Source: JBMOLC01 sp049324215 | GTDB taxonomy: Bacteria; Patescibacteriota; Microgenomatia; UBA8517 | NCBI GenBank assembly: GCA_049324215.1 | Contig: JBMOLC010000012.1 | Location: 1-18,991 of the forward strand | DNA: 18,991 bases | Direction: 5' to 3' | Shown: one piece after another, positions 6,739 through 13,204 of the stretch | Numbering within the stretch: the first letter of the stretch is position 1 | Layout of the letters: every line of letters starts with the position of its first letter | The notes under the pieces: model-generated | The model's database searches: none | What the model saw: the letters and a program-made list of their open reading frames with translations, nothing else | Told to the model about the DNA's origin: nothing | Program-made: the position numbers and the translations under genes

Positions 6739-6813
6739 GCCGAGGTGGCTCAGTGGTAGAGCAAGTCATTGGTAATGACTAGGTCGTGGGTCCGATTCCC
6801 ACCCTCGGCTCCA
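6739..6813 (+). tRNA. tRNA-Thr (anticodon GGT)
   Basis: Full cloverleaf: acceptor GCCGAGG (6739-6745) with CCTCGGC (6803-6809), D-arm GCTC/GAGC, anticodon stem AGTCA/TGACT with loop TTGGTAA (6769-6775) and anticodon GGT at 6771-6773, and T-arm GTGGG/CCCAC with loop TCCGATT. Discriminator T at 6810 is followed by an encoded CCA (6811-6813). The rpmG start codon begins only 2 nt after the CCA. Confidence 0.96.
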
Positions 6814-6815
6814 AT

Positions 6816-6989
6816 ATGGCCAAAAAGGGCGCGAGAGAATTGGTGGCCTTAGTCTGTTCCGTCTGTAAAAGTCAAAACTACATTACCGAGCGGAATAAAC
6901 TTAATATGGAAGGAAAGTTGGAGATCAAAAAATACTGCAAAGTCTGCAAAAAACACCAGCTCCACAAAGAGTCTTCCAAGCTTAAATGA
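6816..6989 (+). CDS. rpmG: 50S ribosomal protein L33 (bL33)
   Basis: 57 residues from ATG 6816 (MAKKGARELVALVCSVCKSQNY...). Two CxxC pairs, CSVC and CKVC, make this a zinc-binding form of bL33, a small protein of the large ribosomal subunit. A longer reading from within tRNA-Thr is possible on paper, but the MAKKGARE start matches the family. The start lies 2 nt after the encoded CCA of tRNA-Thr, so there is no Shine-Dalgarno site; tRNA 3' processing would leave an essentially leaderless rpmG message. The rpmG, tRNA-Trp, secE, nusG order is common in bacteria, but here 4.5 kb separate tRNA-Trp from secE. Confidence 0.95.
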   Translation: MAKKGARELVALVCSVCKSQNYITERNKLNMEGKLEIKKYCKVCKKHQLHKESSKLK

Positions 6990-7013
6990 CTTCGACTTAA
7001 AAACCTTTTGGAG

Positions 7014-7019
7014 TATAAT
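7014..7019 (+). promoter_or_regulatory. -10 box of tRNA-Trp
   Basis: Perfect TATAAT at 7014-7019, predicted start near 7026, 5 nt before the tRNA. TTCGAC at 6991-6996 is a poor -35 at 17 nt, so read-through from tRNA-Thr/rpmG may add to expression. Confidence 0.55.
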
Positions 7020-7030
7020 ATGCCTTACTT

Positions 7031-7101
7031 AGGGGCGTCGTTCAGTGGTAGGACCCGGGTCTCCAAAACCCGAGACGGGAGTTCGATTCTCTCCGCCCCT
7101 G
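7031..7101 (+). tRNA. tRNA-Trp (anticodon CCA)
   Basis: Acceptor AGGGGCG (7031-7037) with CGCCCCT (7094-7100), D-arm GTTC/GGAC, anticodon stem CGGGT/ACCCG with loop CTCCAAA and anticodon CCA at 7063-7065, and T-arm GGGAG/CTCTC with one G-T pair and loop TTCGATT. Discriminator G at 7101. No CCA is encoded (GCA follows), unlike the tRNA-Thr next door, so CCA must be added by a nucleotidyltransferase. Decodes UGG; UGA is used as stop in this window. Confidence 0.95.
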
Positions 7102-7107
7102 CAAAAT

Positions 7108-7136
7108 TTGACTTTTTGAAAACACCCCTATATCAT
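7108..7136 (+). promoter_or_regulatory. Promoter of the CARDB gene (leaderless)
   Basis: TTGACT (7108-7113), 17-nt spacer, TATCAT (7131-7136). The predicted transcript start (7143-7145) falls on or next to the GTG start codon at 7145. It begins directly after tRNA-Trp. Confidence 0.65.
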
Positions 7137-7144
7137 CCAAGTCA

Positions 7145-7771
7145 GTGGAGGAAGAACAGGTTATTCCTGCCCCCGAAAGCCCCGAGCCGGGAGAGAGTGA
7201 AATAAAAAGCATGAATCGGCTCCTTTTACCCCTTTTTATCATCCTTGTTTTAGTTGTCGGCGCAGGAGCTTTCTTTATCGGCTCCCAAAGAGCCCAACCA
7301 ATGCCGAGCCCTTCCCCCACACCCTTGCCATCACCCGTGGTCACCCCTGAGCCCAGCCCAACCGGTTCACCGACCGCAACTCCCAAGGCAACCAAAACTC
7401 CTACGCCAACCCCCACCCCGACCCCAACTCCAACTCCGGAATCGAAGGCCGATCTTTACATCAGCAAGTACTCATTTGACCACCCGCCAAAGCAGGGTGA
7501 GGCTTTTACAATCACAATTGGAATTTCCAACAAGGGCAATAAAGACGCCGGGTCTTTCTGGTGGGAGTGGAAACCAACCTGGGCTATAACCGCCTGCCGC
7601 GAAAGGCTCGACGGTCTAGCCGCCGGCAGCGAAAGGACTGTGACTTGCACTTATACCTACTCGGGGTGGGCAAACTACGAAACCAAGGCCATCGCTGATA
7701 CTAACAATGAAGTTGCGGAAAGCGACGAAACCAACAATTCCTACATCCAGAATGTTGTCCCCATTCATTAA
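7145..7771 (+). CDS. Membrane-anchored CARDB-domain surface protein
   Basis: 208 residues from GTG 7145, chosen because a good promoter puts the transcript start there; ATG 7211 would remove a 22-residue acidic cytoplasmic tail. Layout: acidic N-terminus (1-22), one membrane helix (about 25-46, LLLPLFIILVLVVGAGAFFIG), a Pro/Thr/Ser-rich stalk (about 50-99, with a long run of PT repeats), then a CARDB-like beta-sandwich (about 102-208) ending in the typical 'D.nNEVAESDETNNS'. Two cysteines (TACRER and VTCTYT) may form a disulfide. CARDB domains are surface adhesion-like modules, so this is probably a type II-oriented surface protein. An intrinsic terminator follows. Confidence 0.85.
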   Translation: MEEEQVIPAPESPEPGESEIKSMNRLLLPLFIILVLVVGAGAFFIGSQRAQPMPSPSPTPLPSPVVTPEPSPTGSPTATPKATKTPTPTPTPTPTPTPESKADLYISKYSFDHPPKQGEAFTITIGISNKGNKDAGSFWWEWKPTWAITACRERLDGLAAGSERTVTCTYTYSGWANYETKAIADTNNEVAESDETNNSYIQNVVPIH

Positions 7772-7793
7772 AAGTAGAAAGATAGAACGAACT

Positions 7794-7843
7794 GGGGGCG
7801 AATGTTAACCTCTGAAAGAATGGCGAACACCCGCCCCCTTTTT
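7794..7843 (+). terminator. Intrinsic terminator after the CARDB gene
   Basis: GGGGGCG (7794-7800) pairs with CGCCCCC (7832-7838), extended by TGTT/AACA inside the arm, followed by TTTTT (7839-7843). It lies 23 nt after the CARDB stop codon. Confidence 0.8.
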
Positions 7844-7870
7844 GACTAAACCTTTACCATTCCGACGGAC

Positions 7871-8077
7871 CTATTGACTCTCCACCAACACAATTGCTGC
7901 AAGACAGGGCGTTTCGCAAAGGCGGACGCGCACCCCCAAGACCATCTCTGGCATTTCCCCCTTGACACTCCGGGGGTCCATCCGGATCTCAAGTGGCGCC
8001 CCATAGACCTCCACTATTCTCTGAACGGTCCGGATGGTGTGCGGTCCATCAACGTGGATGAGCCTGCTCACTAACAT
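7871..8077 (-). CDS. Conserved-looking 68-residue protein of unknown function
   Basis: ATG 8077 has the clearest Shine-Dalgarno site in the window, AGGAG at 8086-8090 (minus strand) with an 8-nt spacing. The protein (MLVSRLIHVDGPHTIRTVQRIVEVYGAPLEIRMDPRSV...) looks globular, with alternating hydrophobic residues and no membrane segment. I do not recognise it. A good minus-strand promoter at 8194-8222 gives it a leader of about 110 nt with inverted repeats. An overlapping plus-strand frame of similar length is rich in His and Pro and has no start signals, so I reject that one. Confidence 0.6.
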   Translation of the reverse strand: MLVSRLIHVDGPHTIRTVQRIVEVYGAPLEIRMDPRSVKGEMPEMVLGVRVRLCETPCLAAIVLVESQ

Positions 8078-8160
8078 TATGTCTTCTCCTCTGATCGAGT
8101 CTGGTTCGGATTACGGAATGGTAATGTGCTTTCCCTCGATAGAACCTCCTTGTCGCTTCT

Positions 8161-8222
8161 GACAGGTATCTGTCGACGGATTGTTATAGGCCTATAATAG
8201 CACGAATCTGAAGCTGTTTCAA
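8161..8222 (-). promoter_or_regulatory. Promoter with palindromic operator-like sites for the 68-residue gene
   Basis: Minus strand: TTGAAA (8217-8222), a 17-nt spacer and TATTAT (8194-8199). A perfect 14-bp palindrome TTATAGGCCTATAA (8184-8197) covers the -10 box and expected start (about 8187). GACAG/CTGTC (8161-8174) follows in the leader. A repressor site is possible. An unused AAGGAGG occurs in the leader at 8145-8151. Confidence 0.6.
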
Positions 8223-8230
8223 TGAGGAAT

Positions 8231-9262
8231 TTACTTGAGTCTTGCCAGGTGGGCGTCAACCATCAGGGAAACAAGCTTTTTAAAGGTGACTTTGGGTCTC
8301 CAGCCGAGAATCTTCTTCGCTTTGGTGTAATCGGCAATTAATGGCCCCGTTTCTGTTGGTCTGACAAAGCGTGGGTCGACATAGACATACTTCTTCCAGT
8401 CAAGACCGACATAGCCAAATCCCTCCTCGCAAAGTTCCCTAATGGTGTGTGTTTCTCCTGTTCCAATGACAAAATCGTCGGGTTTGGGCTGCTGCAGAAT
8501 TAACCACATCGCCTCGACAAAATCCCCGGCAAACCCCCAATCGCGCTTGGCTTCCAAGTTCCCCAAGGCAACTTTTCCGTTTTTAACAATGGGCTCCCCT
8601 TCCTCGTTCAAGTGTTCCGAATTTCTGATCCCCAACTTGGCACAGGCGGCGGCATAAGTTACCTTCTGGGTTACAAAGTTCATATGCCGCCGGGGGGACT
8701 CATGGTTAAAGAGGATTCCGTTTGCGGCAAACATCTTGTAACTTGACCGATATATCCTGGTCATATTGAAAGCGTAGAGTTTGGAAGCAGCATAGGGATT
8801 TGCCGGATTCATGGGAGTATCTTCGTTTTGGGGAATTTCTTTGACCCAACCGTACATCTCCGAACTTGAGGCCTGATAGAACTTAACCTTGGGAACAATA
8901 TCCAGGGCTGCATCAAGGACTCTGTGGGCCCCTATCCCTGTAATTTCTGCCGTGTGGATAGGTTGTCTAAAACTCTCTGCGGGGTGAGACTGGGATGCGA
9001 GGTTATAAATCTCATCCGGTTTAACTGCTTGAATCGCCTCCCTTAAGGAAACCGGATCTAAAAGGTCTGCCTGGATAAGGTTTAGCTCCTCCTGAATATG
9101 GCCGATATTGGGGTAAAGCAGGTGGCTCGTTCTTCGAACAAGGCCGGCAACTTCATAGCCTTTCTTGAGAAGAAATTCAGCCAGGTACGAGCCGTCTTGG
9201 CCCGTGACTCCAGTTATGAGGGCCGCCTTTTTCTTTGCCTTTTTTGTGCTTTTTCTCGGCAT
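8231..9262 (-). CDS. gmd: GDP-mannose 4,6-dehydratase
   Basis: 343 residues, usual length. This NADP-dependent SDR enzyme turns GDP-mannose into GDP-4-keto-6-deoxymannose, the precursor of GDP-fucose, GDP-rhamnose and related surface sugars. GVTGQDG (18-24) binds the cofactor, S133/E135 (ASSSEMYG) and Y157-x3-K161 (NPYAASK) are catalytic, and RRHMNFVTQKV (191-201) and GNLEAKRDWGFA (234-245) are GMD signatures. A basic tail (PRKSTKKAKKK) precedes the fold. An extended -10 (TGGTATGAT) ends 8 nt before the ATG, so translation is probably leaderless. No partner such as GDP-fucose synthase lies next to it. Confidence 0.96.
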   Translation of the reverse strand: MPRKSTKKAKKKAALITGVTGQDGSYLAEFLLKKGYEVAGLVRRTSHLLYPNIGHIQEELNLIQADLLDPVSLREAIQAVKPDEIYNLASQSHPAESFRQPIHTAEITGIGAHRVLDAALDIVPKVKFYQASSSEMYGWVKEIPQNEDTPMNPANPYAASKLYAFNMTRIYRSSYKMFAANGILFNHESPRRHMNFVTQKVTYAAACAKLGIRNSEHLNEEGEPIVKNGKVALGNLEAKRDWGFAGDFVEAMWLILQQPKPDDFVIGTGETHTIRELCEEGFGYVGLDWKKYVYVDPRFVRPTETGPLIADYTKAKKILGWRPKVTFKKLVSLMVDAHLARLK

Positions 9263-9270
9263 GCTGGAAT

Positions 9271-9300
9271 ATCATACCATTGCCAGTTCACTTTTTCCAA
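9271..9300 (-). promoter_or_regulatory. Promoter of gmd (leaderless)
   Basis: Minus strand: TTGGAA (9295-9300), 18-nt spacer ending in TGG, TATGAT (9271-9276), which is an extended -10. Predicted start at about 9264, 2 nt before the ATG. Confidence 0.6.
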
Positions 9301-9396
9301 TTTTCGGGTCTTTTTTAGATTTGACGTTTTTGTTAAAATACTTGCAGGTGATTGTTATGAATAAACGTCTTATAAACTGGAAGGGGGCGAGTATGA

Positions 9397-9591
9397 ATGT
9401 TCGTGGTCAAGAAGAAAAAGGGAGAGAGCGAAGACCGCTTGATAGCTCGTTTCAAGAAGAAGACCCTGAATGAGGGAATCCTCTTGGAGCTAAGGGAAAG
9501 AGAGCGCTACAAAAAGCCCGCTGAAAGAAGAAAAGAGAAGAAATACCGCCTCGAATACTTGCGGGAACTAGAAAAGAAAAGGAATTATTAA
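9397..9591 (+). CDS. rpsU: 30S ribosomal protein S21 (bS21)
   Basis: 64 residues, very basic. MFVVKKKKGESEDRLIARFKKKTLNEGILLELRERERYKKPAERRKEKK follows the bS21 pattern (V.v...E..d.alrRFkr...k.gil.e.R.re.yekPs..Rk.k). bS21 sits on the small subunit platform near the anti-Shine-Dalgarno end of 16S rRNA. AAGGGGG at 9381-9387, 9 nt before the ATG, is a Shine-Dalgarno-like site. The 3' end overlaps the end of the opposing rnhB by 4 bp. I see no convincing promoter in the gap to gmd. Confidence 0.9.
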   Translation: MFVVKKKKGESEDRLIARFKKKTLNEGILLELRERERYKKPAERRKEKKYRLEYLRELEKKRNY

Positions 9592-10244
9592 AGCAAGAGA
9601 AGGTTCTTGACGAAAACTTTGCGGTGGTAACGGGTGATACCGTATTTTTTTATCGCTCTCTGGTGCTCTTTGGTTCCATAGCCTTTATTTCTTCCCCACC
9701 CATAACTCTTGTACTTAGACTGTCTACTTAGACTGAGCATAATCTTATCCCGATAGACCTTGGCAATTATCGAGGCTGCGGCAATGGTTAAAGATTTTTC
9801 ATCTCCATCGATAATGGCTTTTTGTCGGCCTTTTCTCTTGGCGGGCAATCCCGGTACAAACGGAACGAAGAATGCATCCGCGAGTAAATAATCTATTGGC
9901 TGGCCAAGGCGCCGTCTCGTCCCAGTGATTGCTTTTCTAAATGCACGCTTGGTGGCTTTAGCCATCCCGACCCTGTTAATCAAAGAGGCTGGCGACTCCC
10001 CGATTCCCCAAGCCAGAGAATTTTCTTTGATCCAGACTCCGGATTTTTCTCTTTGCCGCGGGGTTAGCTTCTTGGAATCGTTAATGCTTACTCTTGGGGG
10101 AATTTGGATGTTTTTGGGAAAAACGACACAACCGGCAACAACTGGACCTGCAAAACACCCTCTTCCAACCTCGTCGACTCCGGCAACGATACGATACCCT
10201 TTCTTCCAAATTCCTTTTTCGTACCTGAAATCGGGAAGCTTCAT
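9588..10244 (-). CDS. rnhB: Ribonuclease HII
   Basis: 218 residues. RNase HII cuts the RNA strand of RNA-DNA hybrids and starts removal of single ribonucleotides from DNA. VAGVDEVGRGCFAGPVVAG (20-38) holds D24 and E25 of the DEDD site; INDSKKLTPRQRE (54-66), LADAFF (D123), DGDEKSLTIAAASIIAKVYRD (146-166) and KGYGTKEHQRAI complete the family pattern. ATG 10244 overlaps the stop of the upstream 438-residue gene (ATGA), so translation is probably coupled. There is no Shine-Dalgarno site. Confidence 0.97.
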   Translation of the reverse strand: MKLPDFRYEKGIWKKGYRIVAGVDEVGRGCFAGPVVAGCVVFPKNIQIPPRVSINDSKKLTPRQREKSGVWIKENSLAWGIGESPASLINRVGMAKATKRAFRKAITGTRRRLGQPIDYLLADAFFVPFVPGLPAKRKGRQKAIIDGDEKSLTIAAASIIAKVYRDKIMLSLSRQSKYKSYGWGRNKGYGTKEHQRAIKKYGITRYHRKVFVKNLLLL

Positions 10245-11557
10245 TGGTCGAAAACAGTAACCTCGAAATTATCGGGGTCTTCAAGGGCGCTGACTACAAC
10301 TGAATGGGGATATTTCAGCCGAGCCAGGGCTTCTTGGGGTCTTCTTTGCATCAACAAATCCTCCACGGACCCGCCACCCAATACGCCCGTTACTCCTCCA
10401 ATTTCCAGCCTCTTTCTTAAGACTCCAAGTCCTCTTTCTCCCATCAAACTTTTGCTGACGAGCAGGGCTTCGGCGATGCTTGCCGGCAGGAGAAAGGGGG
10501 CAGTCCTTGCCGCAGAAAGGGCACCTTTTATCTCCTTGATAACTGCACGGGCATCGGTAATTTCCTCATCAAAGATCCGACGTTTACCTCTAAAAATCGG
10601 GTGATGACGAAACTCCTCCATTGAGACCTTGGCTAAAACTAGAGAAAATCTTTCATTTTCCCATTCAACATAAAGCCGCCTAAATACCCTATCGGCTCTC
10701 CTGGCAATCAATGCAGTCTGCACCTCTCTAGTTGTTAAATCCCGTAAGCCCTTATAGAGTTGCATCCTTTTGGCCTGAGGGTTAAACCGGCCCCGGCGGT
10801 CGGGAAGTAGAGCTCTGGCAAAGATTTCCTCTAATTCTTCAAACTTGGGGTGTCTCGCAGTCAACACACCTTCAGTCTGAAGTACGCGAAAAATTTCATC
10901 GGCAATACCTTGGACCGATTCTGGCCTTACCTCTCCGCGGCTATAGCGGTCAAATAACCTTCTTGCGGCAATATAAAGCTCCTCGACCCTACCATATTCA
11001 ACCCCAGCTCCCGCCTTATGATCCCCCCTGATCTCGTCCATCTGCCTCAGAGCTGCTGTAATCCCATCCCAAACGCGTTGCGGTCTAACCACCGTAATTC
11101 TCCAACTTTTCGGAATTCTGTCTAAATCGACTTGCTTACGCCAGGGGGGCATTTCTAATATCTCGTATTTTTCGGGATCGGGTAGGGCTTTCTTACCTTC
11201 GCTCGTAATTTTTACTGCCGGATCTGTGTCGGTCCGAGTAGTACAAACCTCGCCCGTTATCCTATCGTATCTTGGCTCCCACGGAAGGGCTGGCCCTTTT
11301 ACCCCCACTGGCCTTAAAGGTAGAAGCCTTGTGAACCATTTCTCGGTAATCACCAGTTCGGCCGGTTCTCCTTCCCAAAGTTCTCCTCTTAGCCTCATTA
11401 AACCTCTTTCAGCTGACTCCCCCATTGGCATCCCTTTCTGAGGAAATCTTTTGGAAGATTTTTGAACACCTTTCTCGCTAGGGCTTTTTCTTGCCAACTC
11501 GGTCCTGGCCCAATCGGAGATATAGCCGGCAGAGAGGTCTTCGTGTTCTTGTGTCAT
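10241..11557 (-). CDS. 438-residue protein of unknown function, coupled to rnhB
   Basis: A soluble, Arg- and Glu-rich protein that I do not recognise. There is no membrane segment, signal peptide, Cys pair or nucleotide-binding loop. The N-terminal ~55 residues are polar and probably disordered; residues of about 60-100 are Pro/Trp-rich (VKGPALPWEPRYDRITGEV); the C-terminal two thirds look mainly helical (LYIAARRLFDRYSRGEVRPESVQGIADEIFRVLQ...). The C-terminus overlaps the rnhB start by 4 bp. A TATAAT box at 11569-11574 (minus strand) places the transcript start about 5 nt before the ATG. It is divergent from secE, in a slot that in many bacteria joins tRNA-Trp directly to secE. Confidence 0.85.
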   Translation of the reverse strand: MTQEHEDLSAGYISDWARTELARKSPSEKGVQKSSKRFPQKGMPMGESAERGLMRLRGELWEGEPAELVITEKWFTRLLPLRPVGVKGPALPWEPRYDRITGEVCTTRTDTDPAVKITSEGKKALPDPEKYEILEMPPWRKQVDLDRIPKSWRITVVRPQRVWDGITAALRQMDEIRGDHKAGAGVEYGRVEELYIAARRLFDRYSRGEVRPESVQGIADEIFRVLQTEGVLTARHPKFEELEEIFARALLPDRRGRFNPQAKRMQLYKGLRDLTTREVQTALIARRADRVFRRLYVEWENERFSLVLAKVSMEEFRHHPIFRGKRRIFDEEITDARAVIKEIKGALSAARTAPFLLPASIAEALLVSKSLMGERGLGVLRKRLEIGGVTGVLGGGSVEDLLMQRRPQEALARLKYPHSVVVSALEDPDNFEVTVFDQ

Positions 11558-11568
11558 CTAGTGAGGCT

Positions 11569-11574
11569 ATTATA
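11569..11574 (-). promoter_or_regulatory. -10 box of the 438-residue gene
   Basis: Perfect TATAAT on the minus strand, 11 nt before the ATG at 11557; predicted leader about 5 nt. No good -35 at 17-18 nt. It shares the 60-bp gap with the secE promoter. Confidence 0.55.
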
Positions 11575-11582
11575 CAATTTGC

Positions 11583-11611
11583 TTGTTAATTTCCCAGGCT
11601 TTTGTTACAAT
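11583..11611 (+). promoter_or_regulatory. Promoter of secE-nusG (leaderless)
   Basis: TTGTTA (11583-11588), 17-nt spacer, TACAAT (11606-11611). The start 7 nt downstream is 11618, exactly the first base of the secE GTG codon. Confidence 0.7.
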
Positions 11612-11617
11612 TTGCCC

Positions 11618-11803
11618 GTGAAGCAAGTTTTGACTTACCTTTCGGAAGTAAAGCTTGAACTCGGGAAGGTTACCTGGCCAAAAAGAAACGAAGTAATAAA
11701 ATTGACGCTGACGGTTTTTATTATTTCGCTCATTGCGGGTCTCTATACTGGAGCCTTGGATTATATCTTCACCAAACTACTTGAGTTTTTGCTAGCCAAA
11801 TAA
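11618..11803 (+). CDS. secE: Preprotein translocase subunit SecE
   Basis: 61 residues from GTG 11618. The frame is open further upstream to 11462, but that part overlaps the divergent gene and lies upstream of the promoter, and the family motif starts here. KQVLTYLSEVKLELGKVTWPKRNEVIKLTLTVFIISLIAGLYTGALDYIFTKLLEFLLAK shows the amphipathic helix with the conserved 'EL.KV.WP...E' followed by a single membrane helix (about 28-50). This is the short one-helix SecE that clamps SecY. nusG starts 3 nt after its stop codon. Confidence 0.95.
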   Translation: MKQVLTYLSEVKLELGKVTWPKRNEVIKLTLTVFIISLIAGLYTGALDYIFTKLLEFLLAK

Positions 11804-11805
11804 TT

Positions 11806-12417
11806 ATGGAGGAGAAACAAGCACAGGTTTCAGAAAGAGGAACCGGCAAAAAGGGGCTCCCCGGGCACATTGTCATCGAAAAGACCGACGACCCCCGGGC
11901 CAAGTGGTACGTGGTCCACACCCAGAGCGGCCACGAAGTCAGGGTCTCAGAAACCCTGAGGCAAAGGGTCGAGACAATGGGCTTGACCGGAAAAATTTTT
12001 GAGCTTCTGGTTCCAACCCAGGATAGGGTGATAATTCGCTCGGGCAAAAAGGCCACTATTAAGGAAAAAATCTTCCCTGGGTACCTCCTCGTCAAGATGA
12101 TTTTGGACGATGAAGCTTGGTTGGCAGTCAGAACTACCCCGGGAATTACCGGGTTTGTCGGCGCCGGCAATAACCCTACCCCTCTATTAACCGAGGAGGT
12201 TACCAACATTCAGAAGTTCATTTCCGCCCCAGCCCCCAGGTTCAAAACCAAATTCTCCGTGGGCGAAGCGGTCAAAATTACCGACGGACCTTTCGCCGAC
12301 TTTCTGGGAACAATCCACGAGTTGGATGAGGAAAAAGGGAAAGTAAAAGTACTCGTTTCCATTTTCGGCCGAGAAACCCCAGTTGAGCTTGATCTTTTGC
12401 AGATTACTAAGGTCTAG
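11806..12417 (+). CDS. nusG: Transcription termination/antitermination factor NusG
   Basis: 203 residues. A 30-residue polar N-terminal extension precedes the NGN domain (about 32-140: KWYVVHTQSGHEVRVSETL..., FPGYLLVKM, VRTTPGITGFVG), which binds RNA polymerase. The KOW domain (about 149-203: FSVGEAVKITDGPFADFLGTIHELD...GRETPVELDLLQITKV) contacts ribosomal S10 or Rho. It follows secE by 2 nt without a Shine-Dalgarno site, so translation is probably coupled. The stop codon lies in a 14-bp palindrome (12415-12428) that also holds the stop of the opposing gene. Confidence 0.97.
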   Translation: MEEKQAQVSERGTGKKGLPGHIVIEKTDDPRAKWYVVHTQSGHEVRVSETLRQRVETMGLTGKIFELLVPTQDRVIIRSGKKATIKEKIFPGYLLVKMILDDEAWLAVRTTPGITGFVGAGNNPTPLLTEEVTNIQKFISAPAPRFKTKFSVGEAVKITDGPFADFLGTIHELDEEKGKVKVLVSIFGRETPVELDLLQITKV

Positions 12418-12421
12418 ATAG

Positions 12422-12655
12422 CTATCTACTACCACCGAATCTCTTGCGAAAAGCCAAGAGCTGCTCTGGGCTTATTTCAGGGAGGGGTTTCCCTTCGCTC
12501 ATATATTCAAGTATCTTTGTCCCAACATCGAGTAGATCCTGGTTTGGGGCGGCATCCTTTTCCCAGGCATCCATCTTAGAGCGCCTGATCTGTTCGGCGA
12601 AAAAATATTTTATGACTTCGTGGTGTTCGGGTGGCAATTCCCTACGCTCGACCAT
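12422..12655 (-). CDS. 77-residue protein of unknown function
   Basis: From ATG 12655: MVERRELPPEHHEVIKYFFAEQIRRSKMDAWEKDAAPNQDLLDVG..., a small acidic helical protein I do not recognise. The frame extends up to a TTG at 12730, but a TAAAAT box at 12667-12672 (minus strand) puts the transcript start about 5 nt before ATG 12655, so I use that start. It sits between nusG and rplK, convergent to nusG and divergent from rplK, with its promoter overlapping that of rplK. The overlapping plus-strand frame is Ser-rich and lacks start signals. Confidence 0.6.
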   Translation of the reverse strand: MVERRELPPEHHEVIKYFFAEQIRRSKMDAWEKDAAPNQDLLDVGTKILEYMSEGKPLPEISPEQLLAFRKRFGGSR

Positions 12656-12668
12656 ATTCAGGGTGCAT

Positions 12669-12697
12669 TTTACAACACAAAATCCATATGTTAGAAT
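12669..12697 (+). promoter_or_regulatory. Promoter of rplK-rplA
   Basis: TTTACA (12669-12674), 17-nt spacer, TAGAAT (12692-12697). Predicted start at about 12704 leaves a leader of about 72 nt before rplK, long enough for the hairpin at 12733-12764. The -35 box overlaps the -10 box of the divergent 77-residue gene. Confidence 0.65.
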
Positions 12698-12732
12698 TTC
12701 TCTACCTCGCACACTCGAGGGAGATACCAAGG

Positions 12733-12764
12733 GTATCGATAAGCCTCTAGCAGCTTCTCGATAC
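12733..12764 (+). promoter_or_regulatory. Hairpin in rplK leader, possible L1 autoregulation site
   Basis: GTATCGA (12733-12739) pairs with TCGATAC (12758-12764), then a T/C mismatch, then AAGC (12741-12744) with GCTT (12753-12756) and an 8-nt loop. It ends 11 nt before the rplK start. In many bacteria L1 binds the leader of this operon to block translation; that this hairpin is the site is inference from position only. Confidence 0.4.
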
Positions 12765-12775
12765 TTCGAACCAAA

Positions 12776-13204
12776 ATGGCAGCCAAAAAGATAAAAACAG
12801 TCATCACGGTTAACTTACCCGCCGGCGAAGCAACACCAGCCCCACCCCTGGGACCTGCCTTGGGTCAGCACGGAGTTGCCATTATGGACTTTGTTAGGGC
12901 CTACAACGAAGCAACTAGCGCCATGAAGGGGAATACCGTTCCTGCAGTCATAACCATTTACGAGGATAGAAGTTTTAGTTTTGAGACCAAGAAAGCCCCG
13001 GTTGCCGACATGGTTAAAAAAGCATTGGGAATAGAAAAAGCCTCAGGTACCACCCCCAAAGAAATAGCGGGGACTTTAACCAAGCTTCAACTTGAGAAAA
13101 TAGCCAAAGAAAAAATGGACGACTTGAATACCAGTGACCTGGAAGCTGCCAAGAAAATAGTTGCCGGAACCGCCAGAAGCATGGGGGTGAAAATTGAAGG
13201 GTAA
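12776..13204 (+). CDS. rplK: 50S ribosomal protein L11 (uL11)
   Basis: 142 residues, family length. The N-terminal domain has the Pro-rich PAGEATPAPPLGPALGQHGVAIMDF (about 16-40), where thiostrepton-class drugs and elongation factors act. The C-terminal domain (about 75-142) binds 23S rRNA in the GTPase centre. There is no Shine-Dalgarno site before ATG 12776. The TAA stop overlaps the rplA ATG by one base (TAATG), so the two are translationally coupled. Confidence 0.98.
   Translation: MAAKKIKTVITVNLPAGEATPAPPLGPALGQHGVAIMDFVRAYNEATSAMKGNTVPAVITIYEDRSFSFETKKAPVADMVKKALGIEKASGTTPKEIAGTLTKLQLEKIAKEKMDDLNTSDLEAAKKIVAGTARSMGVKIEG

Noticed and set aside
7874..8074. Plus-strand frame antisense to the 68-residue gene
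   Set aside because: No Shine-Dalgarno site or promoter; His/Pro-rich shadow composition, while the minus strand has both signals.
12415..12428. TAGATAGCTATCTA palindrome as a regulatory site
   Set aside because: It is formed by the facing stop regions of nusG and the 77-residue gene; no T run, so not a terminator either.
12444..12794. Plus-strand 116-residue frame between nusG and rplK
   Set aside because: It is Ser-rich, overlaps the rplK promoter, leader hairpin and start, and mirrors the better minus-strand gene.
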